In this document: one piece after another, positions 36,745 through 46,000 of the stretch
How the letters are laid out: each line of letters opens with the position of its first letter
Position numbering within the stretch: position 1 is the stretch's first letter
NCBI RefSeq assembly: GCF_000263195.1
Contig: NC_018748.1
Location: 1,798,001 to 1,862,000, forward strand
Length of the DNA: 64,000 bases
Direction: 5' to 3'
Source: Emticicia oligotrophica DSM 17448
GTDB taxonomy: Bacteria; Bacteroidota; Bacteroidia; Cytophagales; Spirosomataceae
Translations under genes and position numbers: made by a program
Notes under the pieces: model-generated
The model's input: only the letters and a program-made list of their open reading frames with translations
Databases searched by the model: none
What the model was told of the DNA's origin: nothing

Positions 36745-37674
36745 TTATTTACAAGCAAATTCCCAAGTTTTATACATACTTACATTGCCTGATTTATCGG
36801 AGTATATTTCTTTAATTTTATTCCCCTTCAAATCATATTCAAAAGTACGAATAGCGATTACTTCATTGTTATAAAAATAATTTTCTTTGGTCATTTGTCC
36901 TTTAACATCGTATTCGTATGTAAAATAATAATCTATTTGCCCTTTTCCATTAATACGTGTTTTTTGAGCTAATTTTCCAGCCTCATCATAAGCGTATTTG
37001 GTTTCGGCAAAAACTTCATTATTTCTTAAAGTTTTATCTCGGAGCAAAAGCCCCTTCGCATCATACACATAATCAGTTTGTGTAGTTGTTTTATCCGTAG
37101 CATCGAAATGCACTTCTTGCGTAGGTTTTCCTTGCGAATTATAAGTTTTTAAATCAGAAATAAGCACTTTCCCCGATTGGTCTTTTAAAATTTTTGAAAG
37201 CACTTGACCCTTTGCATTTGAAGTTGACACCTCACGGAAAGCTTCCGTTTTACCATCTTCGGCAAAGAAGATCGCTACTTTTTCTGTACCGTCATTTGAT
37301 AATGTATTACTTGAAAGCAAATTTAAACCTTTACTTACCGATTCTTTCAAAACTTGTCCTTTAGCATCATATTCCTTTTTAGTTACTTTCAAAACCTCAT
37401 TGTTTCTCTTGTAAGTAATAGAATTATTTTTGCCAGAAATATCATAAGTGTAGAGATACTCTTCCGAATAATTACCTGTATTTTTGCTCGAAAAAGACTT
37501 AAATTCTTTCAAAAGTTTGCCAGAAACGTCATAGGTTTTAGAAACTTCTTGTTCCTTAAGTCCTTGACGATAAAAGGTATATTTAGTGTCAGAGCAATTG
37601 GAGGCTACCACTAATTCAGTTTGTGCAGAGGCTAAAAAAGGAAATAAACCTAAAACTATTTTGATAAATTTCAT
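36745..37674 (-). CDS. Exported protein with YD-type repeats
   Basis: The function is unknown. The 309 residues begin with a signal peptide (cut near residue 17, FLASAQ). The mature part is made of about ten degenerate repeats of roughly 25-30 residues, each around a YD-x-x-G-x-x-x-K/L-K core, for example YDAKGQVLKE, YDAKGLLLRD and YEYDVKGQMTKE. This resembles the beta strands of RHS/YD or MORN-like surface proteins but is far too short for an RHS toxin shell. No toxin tip is present. It ends WEFACK. Confidence 0.7.
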   Translation of the reverse strand: MKFIKIVLGLFPFLASAQTELVVASNCSDTKYTFYRQGLKEQEVSKTYDVSGKLLKEFKSFSSKNTGNYSEEYLYTYDISGKNNSITYKRNNEVLKVTKKEYDAKGQVLKESVSKGLNLLSSNTLSNDGTEKVAIFFAEDGKTEAFREVSTSNAKGQVLSKILKDQSGKVLISDLKTYNSQGKPTQEVHFDATDKTTTQTDYVYDAKGLLLRDKTLRNNEVFAETKYAYDEAGKLAQKTRINGKGQIDYYFTYEYDVKGQMTKENYFYNNEVIAIRTFEYDLKGNKIKEIYSDKSGNVSMYKTWEFACK

Positions 37675-37863
37675 GTCTAACTATTATTGGTGGTGCAATT
37701 CGAAGAACTGCTTTTATATATAAACACTATTTTTAGCTGATTAGCTATACGAAATTACTACTTTTCGAATAAAGATTGCTATTGAATATTATTCAACGGC
37801 AAAGATTATATATTATTTAGACAAAATTTAGAAAATACGTAACACAAATTTTAAACGAATAGA

Positions 37864-39465
37864 ATGACAACAAAGTTTTTGAAGCAATCGGTTTTAACGC
37901 TCGGATTAACAGTGGTGATATTAGCTTGTGGAGATTCGGTTTCAAAAAAGGTGTATAAATCGCCCGATGAAGAATTTGGTGAGCTTTTCAAAGAAGTACA
38001 ACTAAAAGCGATATTCCCCGATTCTAAAACATTTGCCGATGCGAGCCCAAAGGGAAAGGTAGAAGAAGTATTGAAGCGATATGAGGAAGAAAAATCGAAG
38101 CCAAATTTCAATTTGAAGCGTTTTGTCATGGAAAACTTTACGTTTTCTTCGCCCAATTCTAAATATGTCAGCAATGTAAAACTTTCTCCGCAAGAACATA
38201 TCAATGAAATATGGAGTGTTTTAACTAGAAAAACGAAGGAATCTTCGGGTACGCTTGTTCCTTTAGTTAAGCCCTATCTTGTTCAAAGTGGAGCAGCAAG
38301 CGAAACCTATTATTGGGACAATTATTTTATGATGTTAGGCCTACAAGCCGCAGGTAAAGATACTTTAATGGCGAACACGGTCTTGAACTTTGCCCAACTG
38401 ATTCAAGATTATGGACACGTGCCGACTGGCAATCGTAGTTATTATTTTAGCCGTTCTCAACCACCATTTTTTGCTTCTATGGTAAAAATTTTGGCACAAA
38501 CGAAAGGTTTTGAAGATAAACTTATCAAAACCTTACCGCAAATACAGAAGGAATATCAATATTGGATGTCGGTAGATAAAGGCACTGATGATGCTCAAAA
38601 ACAAAATGAAGCTCGTAAAAAAGGCGAAAAAGCTTATAGAAAAGTAGTGTTTGTTGGCAAAAATGATGTATTAAATCGTTACTTTGATGACAATGACACT
38701 CCACGTCCAGAAGCATATCGAGAAGATATACTCTTTGCTAGTAAAATAAGTGGGCGAAAAGCCAATCAAGTTTACCGTGATTTGCGTTCGGGTATCGAAT
38801 CAGGTTGGAATTTTTCGAGTAGATGGCTTCGTGATGGTCAAAATATGTCAACTATTCACACAACTGATATTTTACCAGTTGACCTAAATGCTATCTTATA
38901 TGATTTAGAACTTACGCTTGCAAGTATTTATGAAGCAAATAACCAAACCGAATATGCTCAAAGCATGAGACAGCTAGCTAACAAACGTAAAATAGTATTT
39001 GATAAATACTTCTGGAATGAGTCGACAGGTTTCTATTTCGACTACGATTTTGTAGTTGGAAAACAGACAGGTATTTATTCTTTGGCGGCGGTATATCCAT
39101 TGTTTTTCAAATTAGCGAGCCAAACACAGGCAGAAAAAGTGGCCAAAATACTGGAAACACAATTCTTACAAGCAGGCGGACTCACAACAACGCTTAGCAA
39201 AACTGGTCAACAATGGGATGCTCCCAATGGTTGGGCTCCACTTCAATATTTAGCCATTCAAGGCCTTAGAAACTATGGTTTTAATGATTTAGCCAATAGA
39301 ATCAAACAAAATTGGATTGCCAATAATCTTAAAGTTTATAAATCTACTGGTAAAATGCTTGATAAATATAATGTCTATGAAGAAATAGCTGGTGCAAAAT
39401 ATCCTGTTCAAAATGGATATGGTTGGACGAATGCCATTTTATTAAAACTACTTTCTGAGAAATAG
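37864..39465 (+). CDS. treA: Trehalase family GH37, exported
   Basis: It hydrolyses trehalose to two glucoses, probably in the periplasm. The 533 residues start with a signal sequence ending VILACGDS, which could be a lipobox. The catalytic (alpha/alpha)6 domain includes TYYWDNYFMMLGL, PTGNRSYYFSRSQPPFF and the trehalase signature QWDAPNGWAPLQYLAIQGL. The ESGWNFSSRWL block holds an acidic catalytic region and TDILPVDLN is also typical. It stands alone without a trehalose porter. The imperfect repeat downstream may act as its terminator. Confidence 0.9.
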   Translation: MTTKFLKQSVLTLGLTVVILACGDSVSKKVYKSPDEEFGELFKEVQLKAIFPDSKTFADASPKGKVEEVLKRYEEEKSKPNFNLKRFVMENFTFSSPNSKYVSNVKLSPQEHINEIWSVLTRKTKESSGTLVPLVKPYLVQSGAASETYYWDNYFMMLGLQAAGKDTLMANTVLNFAQLIQDYGHVPTGNRSYYFSRSQPPFFASMVKILAQTKGFEDKLIKTLPQIQKEYQYWMSVDKGTDDAQKQNEARKKGEKAYRKVVFVGKNDVLNRYFDDNDTPRPEAYREDILFASKISGRKANQVYRDLRSGIESGWNFSSRWLRDGQNMSTIHTTDILPVDLNAILYDLELTLASIYEANNQTEYAQSMRQLANKRKIVFDKYFWNESTGFYFDYDFVVGKQTGIYSLAAVYPLFFKLASQTQAEKVAKILETQFLQAGGLTTTLSKTGQQWDAPNGWAPLQYLAIQGLRNYGFNDLANRIKQNWIANNLKVYKSTGKMLDKYNVYEEIAGAKYPVQNGYGWTNAILLKLLSEK

Positions 39466-39475
39466 TAAAGTTCTT

Positions 39476-39556
39476 ACCAAAGAGGCACGGATTACATGAA
39501 GAGACACAGAGTATATTCTCCTTGAAACTTTGTGTAATTCGTGCCTTTGTGGTGAA
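39476..39556. repeat. Long imperfect inverted repeat, copy A
   Basis: The left arm (about 39476-39510) and right arm (about 39525-39556) pair imperfectly; the core ggcacggattaca matches tgtaattcgtgcc. The right arm contains gtgcctttgtggt, which matches copy B near 45960 at 11 of 13 bases. It fills the gap between trehalase and rhodanese genes and may also terminate transcription. Confidence 0.55.
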
Positions 39557-39559
39557 AGA

Positions 39560-39937
39560 TTATTTCACTCCAGCATTGGCTAAATCTTTATAGCCTCCAC
39601 CAGTTAAGTTATAAATATACTTAAAACCTGCTTGTTGCAATATTGGAGCTGCCTTACTGCTGCGTCCGCCAGCGGCACAGTAAACAAAAACAGGTTTATT
39701 TTTATCTAACTTTTCTATCTGCTGCTTAAAATTAGCATCATTATAATTAATACATTTTGATGAGGCAATTTTGCCCGCTTCCCATTCTTGCGGTGTACGA
39801 ACATCCAGTAGTTGGGCGTCTTTGGTAGTCTTTACTTTAGCGATAAACTCTTGTGGTGTAAGGTTTACTGTTTGGGCTTTTAAGGTTCCCAGTGTGCAAA
39901 ATAAAAAGAATGTAATGAGATAAAAATAGTTTTTCAT
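39560..39937 (-). CDS. Exported single-domain rhodanese-like protein
   Basis: It is a sulfurtransferase-fold protein. The 125 residues carry a signal peptide of about 21 residues (FFLFCTLGTLKAQ). The rhodanese domain shows LLDVRTPQEWEAGKI and the active-site loop CAAGGRSSKAA, with the cysteine that would carry the persulfide, and a final GGYKDLANAG. The periplasmic place suggests a role in thiol or sulfur handling rather than tRNA modification. This is not supported by neighbours. Confidence 0.9.
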   Translation of the reverse strand: MKNYFYLITFFLFCTLGTLKAQTVNLTPQEFIAKVKTTKDAQLLDVRTPQEWEAGKIASSKCINYNDANFKQQIEKLDKNKPVFVYCAAGGRSSKAAPILQQAGFKYIYNLTGGGYKDLANAGVK

Positions 39938-39970
39938 TCGTGCGTTTAAAGTTTATGTTAAATATTACTT

Positions 39971-39978
39971 CAAAAGTA
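39971..39978 (-). promoter_or_regulatory. Candidate -7 element for the rhodanese gene
   Basis: On the minus strand it reads TACTTTTG, an exact TAnnTTTG match, 34 nt before the start codon. Confidence 0.3.
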
Positions 39979-39996
39979 TTGAAATAAAATGACAAT

Positions 39997-40036
39997 AAAA
40001 AAGAGCAAAAACCTAGGGTTTCTGCTCTTTTTTATT
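39997..40036 (-). terminator. Terminator after the OmpA/TSP3 gene
   Basis: A stem of about 17 bp with one mismatch (39997-40013 with 40018-40034) and A/T runs at both ends lies 31 nt after the stop codon on the minus strand. Confidence 0.8.
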
Positions 40037-40066
40037 TCTAAACAATTTAAAAAAATTGTTCTATTA

Positions 40067-41821
40067 TTATCTCAATTGGAATTGAACACGAGTATTTGTC
40101 TTTTTGCCATCAGGCGTAGTGTACTCTGTTTTTGGGTCTTCATCGCCTTGGCCATCATACGTCATACGAGCTTTGCTGATGCATTTTTTCTTCAAGAAGT
40201 AAGCATAAATTGCACATGCACGAAGTTTCGCTGAACGAAGATTTGTTGCGTTGCTTGCACCATCATTAAATGCTGAGATGTGTAAGATACTATCTGGGCA
40301 TCTTTGCAATAATGAACAAACTCTGTCAAGTTTTTTGTATGAAGATGGCTTCAATTTGTTTGTTCCACTATAAAATTCGATTCCTTGTGCTGCGAAAGTT
40401 AATTCATCAAGTTCTGATTTAGAAATTTCGCAACCACTTGCCGTTCTATAACCCCTTGCTAACACACCATTTACATATCCCTCTGGACAGCCATCGTTGG
40501 TTGCTAAACCTGCTAAGTCTGGACATTTATCTTTATCATCAGCTACGCCGTCTTTATCACGGTCAGGGCAACCTTTAGCAGAAGCTACACCTTTTACAGT
40601 TGGACAAGCATCGTCTTTATCAGCTATGCCATCGCCGTCTGTGTCTGGGCAACCATTCAATGAAGCTGTACCTGCTTCATTCGGACAAGCGTCATCTTTA
40701 TCTGCAATACCATCACCATCAGAATCTGGACAACCTTTCAATGCTTTTACACCGGCTACATCTGGGCAAGCATCATCTTTATCTGCAACACCATCTTTAT
40801 CGCGGTCAGGGCAACCTTTCAATGCTGCTGTACCAACTTGAGTAGGGCACTCATCATCTTTATCTGCAATACCGTCACCGTCTGTATCTGGACATCCTTT
40901 CAATGCCATCGGACCAGCTTGTGTAGGACATGCATCATCTTTATCAGGAATTCCGTCAGCATCAGTATCTGGACATCCTTGGAATTTACGTAAACCTTTT
41001 TCAGTTGGACAAGCATCACAACGGTCAACTACACCGTCTTTATCACCATCTTTATCACCAAAACGATAAGAACCTAATAGATTTGCTACTAAGTAACCAT
41101 CATTATAAGCTTTTCCGTTTGGTTCAAGTGCTGTACCTGTTCCTAATGCTGTTGTTGAAAGCTTCGTACCATCTAAATAATCAGAGAAGGCATAGCGGTA
41201 ACCTACTTCAGCACCGATAGTCCATCTTTCAGCTGCATTATATTTCAAACCTACACCAAAAGGTAAAACCAATGCTGCTTTTTTCAAGTTTGCTTGGTCT
41301 TGGTCAAATAAACGAGCCATTACATATTTACGAGGATCATCGTCTTGTAATGAAGCATTTTGAGCGACAACTGTAGGATTTGTGAAAGCCACACCAACAC
41401 CCCCAAATAAATAAGGAGAAAGTGTTCTGCGGAATGTACCATCACAAGTATATTTTCTTTCTTTTAAAGGATAAAATTCACCTAATAGGGATAGTTCTGT
41501 TAGAGGTGATGAAAACTTCAAACGACGATAGTCCCATCTTCCTTCTGGTTGGTCAAGGTCATTACCAGCTAAACGGCCAAAGAGTATTTGGGCACGTGCA
41601 GCAAAGTAATCGTTAATGTGGCGACGCACAAATGCACCAATCATAATGCTATTAGCAGATGCATAAGGTTTGCTACAGTGCATGTCACCAAAGTATTGGT
41701 TTACGCCGAGTGGAATGCCAACTTCCCATTTGTAAGGTTTACATACCTTACAAGAGTCTTGTGCCTGAGTTGTTAGCGATAAGGTTAATAACGCTACAAA
41801 AAGGAATGTTACCTTCTTCAT
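40067..41821 (-). CDS. OmpA-family protein with thrombospondin type 3 repeats
   Basis: It is a probable outer-membrane anchor that binds peptidoglycan. The 584 residues have a signal peptide (cut near residue 20, TTQAQ). A beta-barrel domain follows (about 30-255). At about 256-440 there are nine calcium-binding type 3 repeats of the DTDGDGIADKDDACP pattern, with GCPD between them. The C-terminal OmpA-like domain is at about 455-584, with IEFYSGTNKLKPSSYKKLD and the LRSAKLRACAIYAYF helix. The repeat DNA gives long antisense open frames that are not genes. It is monocistronic. Confidence 0.9.
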   Translation of the reverse strand: MKKVTFLFVALLTLSLTTQAQDSCKVCKPYKWEVGIPLGVNQYFGDMHCSKPYASANSIMIGAFVRRHINDYFAARAQILFGRLAGNDLDQPEGRWDYRRLKFSSPLTELSLLGEFYPLKERKYTCDGTFRRTLSPYLFGGVGVAFTNPTVVAQNASLQDDDPRKYVMARLFDQDQANLKKAALVLPFGVGLKYNAAERWTIGAEVGYRYAFSDYLDGTKLSTTALGTGTALEPNGKAYNDGYLVANLLGSYRFGDKDGDKDGVVDRCDACPTEKGLRKFQGCPDTDADGIPDKDDACPTQAGPMALKGCPDTDGDGIADKDDECPTQVGTAALKGCPDRDKDGVADKDDACPDVAGVKALKGCPDSDGDGIADKDDACPNEAGTASLNGCPDTDGDGIADKDDACPTVKGVASAKGCPDRDKDGVADDKDKCPDLAGLATNDGCPEGYVNGVLARGYRTASGCEISKSELDELTFAAQGIEFYSGTNKLKPSSYKKLDRVCSLLQRCPDSILHISAFNDGASNATNLRSAKLRACAIYAYFLKKKCISKARMTYDGQGDEDPKTEYTTPDGKKTNTRVQFQLR

Positions 41822-41990
41822 GTTGGGGAAATATTTATTGTTTTCTTATAAGAAATAATATTAAAATTGGACTTATTAAAAGAATTTAAGTCACAATTTA
41901 ACCGTAATCTTTAGCAAAGAAAAAAAAAATGTTAGAAATTTCTACAAAAAACTCTATTATTTTGCCAAATAATGATTAATTGGCCAATAT

Positions 41991-44078
41991 TTATTCTACA
42001 ATACCAGCCAAGTCTATGAGAAAGGCATATTCCATTGCAACCTCTCTTAAAGTGGCAAATCTACCCGATGCTCCGCCGTGCCCGGCCGCCATATTTATAT
42101 GCATTAATAACAAATTATTATCTGTTTTTGTGGAGCGAAGTTTAGCCACCCATTTAGCTGGCTCGAAGTATTGAACCTGAGAATCGTGTAAGCCCGTTGT
42201 TACTAAAAGGTTAGGATATTCCTTGGCTTCCACATTATCGTAGGGTGAATAAGAAAGCATATATTCGTATGAATCTTTGTTGTTTGGATTACCCCATTCT
42301 TCATACTCACCAGTGGTTAACGGAATAGTATCATCGAGCATGGTGGTTACCACATCAACAAAGGGAACAGAAGCGACAACCCCACGGTAAAGGTCTGGAC
42401 GAAGGTTAATGATGGCACCCATCAATAAGCCGCCAGCACTTCCACCTAAGGCGAAAAGCTTTTCTGGACTGCAATATTTATTTGCTATTAGAAATTCTGA
42501 ACAATCAATAAAATCGTAGAAAGTATTAATTTTTTTAAACATCTTGCCATTTTCGTACCATTCTCTACCCATTTCTTGTCCACCACGTATGTGAGCGATT
42601 GCATACACAAAACCACGATTGAGTAAGCTCAGGCGACTCGAACCAAAAGCAGCTTCAGTTGACATTCCGTAAGAGCCATAGGCATATTGCAGTAATGGGG
42701 CTGTACCATCGAGTTTCGTATCTTTTCTGTAAACGATTGATACTGGCACATTTGCACCGTCGCGGGCGGTGACAAAAACTCTTTCCGAAACATAATTTTC
42801 TTTATCAAAACCACCCAAAACCGTCTGCTGTTTTTTTAGCTCTTTTACACGTGTCTCCATATCATAATCAAATGTTGAGTTGGGCGTTGTGAGCGAGGTA
42901 TAGCTAAAACGCAGAACACTTGTATTGAAAGATGGATTTAAACCAATGTTTGCATCGTATGTTGGTTCACCAAAGTTTAAGAAATGCTCTTCTTTAGTCT
43001 GTTGGTTAATAATTCGAATTTGACTCAAACCTTGAAAGATTTCTTGTATAACCAAATGGTTTTTAAACACCTCCATACTTTCGAGGTATACTTCGGGACG
43101 ATGCTCAATGACAGTCTTCCAAGAAGTCAAATCAGCGGTTTTATCTTCACTGACCTCCATTAATTTAAAATTTAAAGCATGATTGAGGTTCGTTCGAACA
43201 TAGAATTTATCTTCAAAATGCTCAATTGCATATTCGTGTCCTCGCTCACGAGGCAAGAAGGTTTGGCAGGCACGGGTTGGGTTGTTGGCATCTAAGAGTT
43301 GGTATTCCGAAGCAATTCCATTATGGTCTGAGACTATCGCAATATACTTTTTCGACTTCATTTTGTAAAGCCCCATGTAGTATTGGTTATCTTTTTCTTC
43401 ATAGACCAATACATCGTTCTTGGTGTCAGTGCCGAGCGTATGCCGCCAAACTTGGTATCCCAAAAGTGTTTTTGGGTCTCTGAGAATGTAGAAAAAGGTC
43501 TTATTATCAGCCGCCCAAGCATAACTTCCTCCTTCAGTATTCTTGATTTGGTCTTTGTAAATTTCTCCTGTAATTAAGTTTTTAAATCTTACCGTATAAT
43601 TTCTACGGCTTACCGTATCTACCCCATAGGCAATGATTGAATCATCATCTGTTATTTCGTAACCTCCGATATTAAAATACTTTTTACCTTTACCCATTTC
43701 GTTGCCATCGAGCAAGACCTCTTCTGTGGCCTCAAGCGAGCCTTTCTTGCGACAATAAATCGGGTACTCCCCTCCTTCTATGTATTTTACATAATAAAAG
43801 TATTCACCATCTTTTACAGGGACAGATTCATCCTGCTCCTTGATTCTCCCTTTCATTTCCTGAAAAAGTTGCTCTTGAAGTGGCTTTACTGGTGCCATTA
43901 CTTGCTCGAGATAAGCATTTTCGGCATTCAGATAAGCTAAAACCTCGGGGTTTTCTTGCTCATTAAGCCAATAATAATTATCAATTCTTGTATGATTATG
44001 AATGGTTAATTCTTTTGGTTTTTGTTGAACTGTTGGTGGATTTATTCCTAAATTTTGCATTCTTGATTGATTACTCAT
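41991..44078 (-). CDS. ptrB: Oligopeptidase B (S9A prolyl oligopeptidase family)
   Basis: This serine peptidase cuts small peptides after Arg or Lys, in the cytoplasm or periplasm. From the ATG at 44078 it has 695 residues: an N-terminal seven-bladed propeller (RIDNYYWLNEQENPEVLAYL at its start) and an alpha/beta hydrolase domain with FALGGSAGGLL (catalytic Ser), DSQVQYFEP (Asp region) and NMAAGHGGASG (His). RGGQEMGREWYENGK is typical of the B type. The open frame starts 54 bp earlier at 44132, but a TATTTTTG promoter box overlaps that codon, so the later start is preferred; 44060 is also possible. No signal peptide is seen. Confidence 0.92.
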   Translation of the reverse strand: MSNQSRMQNLGINPPTVQQKPKELTIHNHTRIDNYYWLNEQENPEVLAYLNAENAYLEQVMAPVKPLQEQLFQEMKGRIKEQDESVPVKDGEYFYYVKYIEGGEYPIYCRKKGSLEATEEVLLDGNEMGKGKKYFNIGGYEITDDDSIIAYGVDTVSRRNYTVRFKNLITGEIYKDQIKNTEGGSYAWAADNKTFFYILRDPKTLLGYQVWRHTLGTDTKNDVLVYEEKDNQYYMGLYKMKSKKYIAIVSDHNGIASEYQLLDANNPTRACQTFLPRERGHEYAIEHFEDKFYVRTNLNHALNFKLMEVSEDKTADLTSWKTVIEHRPEVYLESMEVFKNHLVIQEIFQGLSQIRIINQQTKEEHFLNFGEPTYDANIGLNPSFNTSVLRFSYTSLTTPNSTFDYDMETRVKELKKQQTVLGGFDKENYVSERVFVTARDGANVPVSIVYRKDTKLDGTAPLLQYAYGSYGMSTEAAFGSSRLSLLNRGFVYAIAHIRGGQEMGREWYENGKMFKKINTFYDFIDCSEFLIANKYCSPEKLFALGGSAGGLLMGAIINLRPDLYRGVVASVPFVDVVTTMLDDTIPLTTGEYEEWGNPNNKDSYEYMLSYSPYDNVEAKEYPNLLVTTGLHDSQVQYFEPAKWVAKLRSTKTDNNLLLMHINMAAGHGGASGRFATLREVAMEYAFLIDLAGIVE

Positions 44079-44129
44079 ATATCTGATATAAATTGAAAAA
44101 TGTTCTTTGTGAGAGGTGCTGTTTTTTGG

Positions 44130-44137
44130 CAAAAATA
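44130..44137 (-). promoter_or_regulatory. -7 promoter element that decides the oligopeptidase B start
   Basis: On the minus strand it reads TATTTTTG followed by C, an exact Bacteroidota -7 match. It overlaps the longest possible start codon at 44132, which would then be untranscribed, and leaves a leader of about 45 nt before the ATG at 44078. Confidence 0.45.
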
Positions 44138-44399
44138 CACGATATTGTTATTCTTTGAGTGAAAAATTATTTGCCCTAAATACCAATCAAACGAAAAAAT
44201 AAAGACATTTTGTGGAAAAATAAAAAAATAACGATTTTTACAATTAATATTACGGATTGAATAATTACAAATAATTCATTGAAATGTGTTTCCGATAGGT
44301 GTGTTCTGATAAGTGGTTGATATACAGTGAGTTGTTGTGCATTTTTCTTAAAGCCAAACCAAACAGTCTAAACTATATACTTAATCATCAATAAATCTA

Positions 44400-45881
44400 A
44401 TGAAAAAACAGCATTTTGTTTTAATATTCGTAGTCATTGTTGCTGCTCTTTCTTCGTTCAGAGTAAAGCGAGATAGTCTTGAAGATGTTTTTATTAAAAT
44501 CAATCAAGATGTGCTTTATAGAGGACGTGCGTATGAAACGCTCGGAGAGGCCACTTCAACTATCGGGCATCGACTTACAGGTAGTACGAATGGCAAAAAA
44601 GCCGAAGAATATGCTTACAAATTATTGAAAGCATACGGCTTTGTTGATGTAAAATATTTGCCATTTGAGGTAGAATCTTGGGCAAGAGATACGGTAAGCT
44701 TAGCAATCGTACCTAAAGGGAGTGATAACTTCAGAGATGTTCCAGTTGTGGCATTGGCCCATTCGCCAGTTTCTTCGCACCTACAAGGAGCAATCGTTGA
44801 TTGTGGCGATGGTATCGAATCTGACTTCGAGAAAGTTAAAGAACAAGTAAAAGGAAAAATTGCTTTGTTTAATATTAACATTCAATCGCCTGATAATAAG
44901 GGCAAAAAGAACCTTCACCGCTCTGAGAAAACCGCTTTAGCTATTAAATACGGAGCCGCTGGTGTTATCATTGCCAATGCCGTTGACGGTGGTGTTTTAC
45001 TCACAGGAACAGCCTCTGTTACGGGCGATTTAATTCCAATTCCTGCAGTTTGTGTATCGGTTGAAACAGGAAAAGCTATTCGCAAATGGATGGGTGAAGA
45101 ACCAAATCTTTTAGCTGTGATTGATATGAGAAATTTCAGCCGACCAATTAGAGCTAGAAATGTGATAGCAACTTTACCGGGTAGTTCAAAAAAAATGAAA
45201 AAAGAGAAAATCGTTATTGGTGGACACCTAGACTCTTGGGATTTGGCAACTGGTGCGATGGATAACGGAATTGGCTCGTTTTCTGTCTTGGATATTGCTC
45301 GTGTATTTCAATCATTGAATTTACGTCCAAAAAGAACTATTGAGTTTGTGATGTTTATGGGCGAAGAACAAGGTTTACTAGGCTCGAAAGCAATGGTAAA
45401 AAAGTACAAAGATGAAGGTAAGCTCGACCAAGTACAACTAATGGTAAACCTTGATATGGTGAATAATGCCAAAGGTTTCAATGCGATGGGTCGCCCAGAA
45501 TTACGAAAATTCTTTGATGAAATAGGTAAGAAAATCAAAGACATAGACTCAACGTATTCGAATGTAAACCCTAACTCAGCAGGCTTACACTCTGACCATC
45601 AGCCATTTATGATTCAAGGAGTTCCTGTTTGTTCGCCATCAGGTAGTTTTCCTGTAAAAGCTTATAATTGCTATCATGCCAATTGCGACCGCTTCGATTT
45701 GATTGATAAAAAGCAAATCAGCAATAATGTACGCTTCACGGCCATGATGCTTTATGCCCTAGCAGAAGCCGATGAGCTTCCTGTAAAGAAAATGAATGAC
45801 CAAGAAACCAAAGAGTTTTTGATTAAACAAAATCTTAAAAACGAGTTGATTATTGGAAAAGACTGGCGTTGGGAGCAGTAA
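44400..45881 (+). CDS. Exported M28-family zinc peptidase
   Basis: It is probably a secreted carboxypeptidase Q-like or aminopeptidase enzyme. The 493 residues have an N-terminal signal segment (about 4-22) and a PA insert (about 125-235). The catalytic domain shows ligands in GGHLDSWD (HxD), AMDNGIGS, MGEEQGLLGS (GEE) and SDHQPFMIQGVP (final His). The set of two-zinc ligands is complete. It is monocistronic, divergent from oligopeptidase B across 321 bp from the preferred start of that gene. Confidence 0.9.
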   Translation: MKKQHFVLIFVVIVAALSSFRVKRDSLEDVFIKINQDVLYRGRAYETLGEATSTIGHRLTGSTNGKKAEEYAYKLLKAYGFVDVKYLPFEVESWARDTVSLAIVPKGSDNFRDVPVVALAHSPVSSHLQGAIVDCGDGIESDFEKVKEQVKGKIALFNINIQSPDNKGKKNLHRSEKTALAIKYGAAGVIIANAVDGGVLLTGTASVTGDLIPIPAVCVSVETGKAIRKWMGEEPNLLAVIDMRNFSRPIRARNVIATLPGSSKKMKKEKIVIGGHLDSWDLATGAMDNGIGSFSVLDIARVFQSLNLRPKRTIEFVMFMGEEQGLLGSKAMVKKYKDEGKLDQVQLMVNLDMVNNAKGFNAMGRPELRKFFDEIGKKIKDIDSTYSNVNPNSAGLHSDHQPFMIQGVPVCSPSGSFPVKAYNCYHANCDRFDLIDKKQISNNVRFTAMMLYALAEADELPVKKMNDQETKEFLIKQNLKNELIIGKDWRWEQ

Positions 45882-45895
45882 TTTCCTGATATTTA

Positions 45896-45974
45896 AGGCC
45901 ACTAAGAAACTAATGCAATACTAGGTTTATTCTTTTGATAAAACTTAGTGATTATTAGTGTCTTAGTGGTTATT
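45896..45974. repeat. Long imperfect inverted repeat, copy B
   Basis: The left arm (about 45896-45930) and right arm (about 45940-45974) form an imperfect stem with ccactaagaaactaat pairing to attagtgtcttagtgg. It starts about 15 nt after the M28 stop, so it may terminate that gene. The right arm contains gtgtcttagtggt, which resembles copy A at 39541-39553. Confidence 0.55.
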
Positions 45975-46000
45975 TATTATATTTAATTTCTAACAAACTT

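Noticed and set aside
36745-37674. YD-repeat protein as an RHS toxin
   Set aside because: It is only 309 residues, lacks an RHS core and a variable tip, and has no immunity gene beside it.
40497-41220. Several open frames opposite the TSP3 repeats
   Set aside because: The repeated DNA creates repetitive antisense frames; the sense strand encodes a clear OmpA protein.
41822-41990. A-rich stretch upstream of the OmpA gene as an origin or binding array
   Set aside because: It shows only simple AT richness without repeated boxes.
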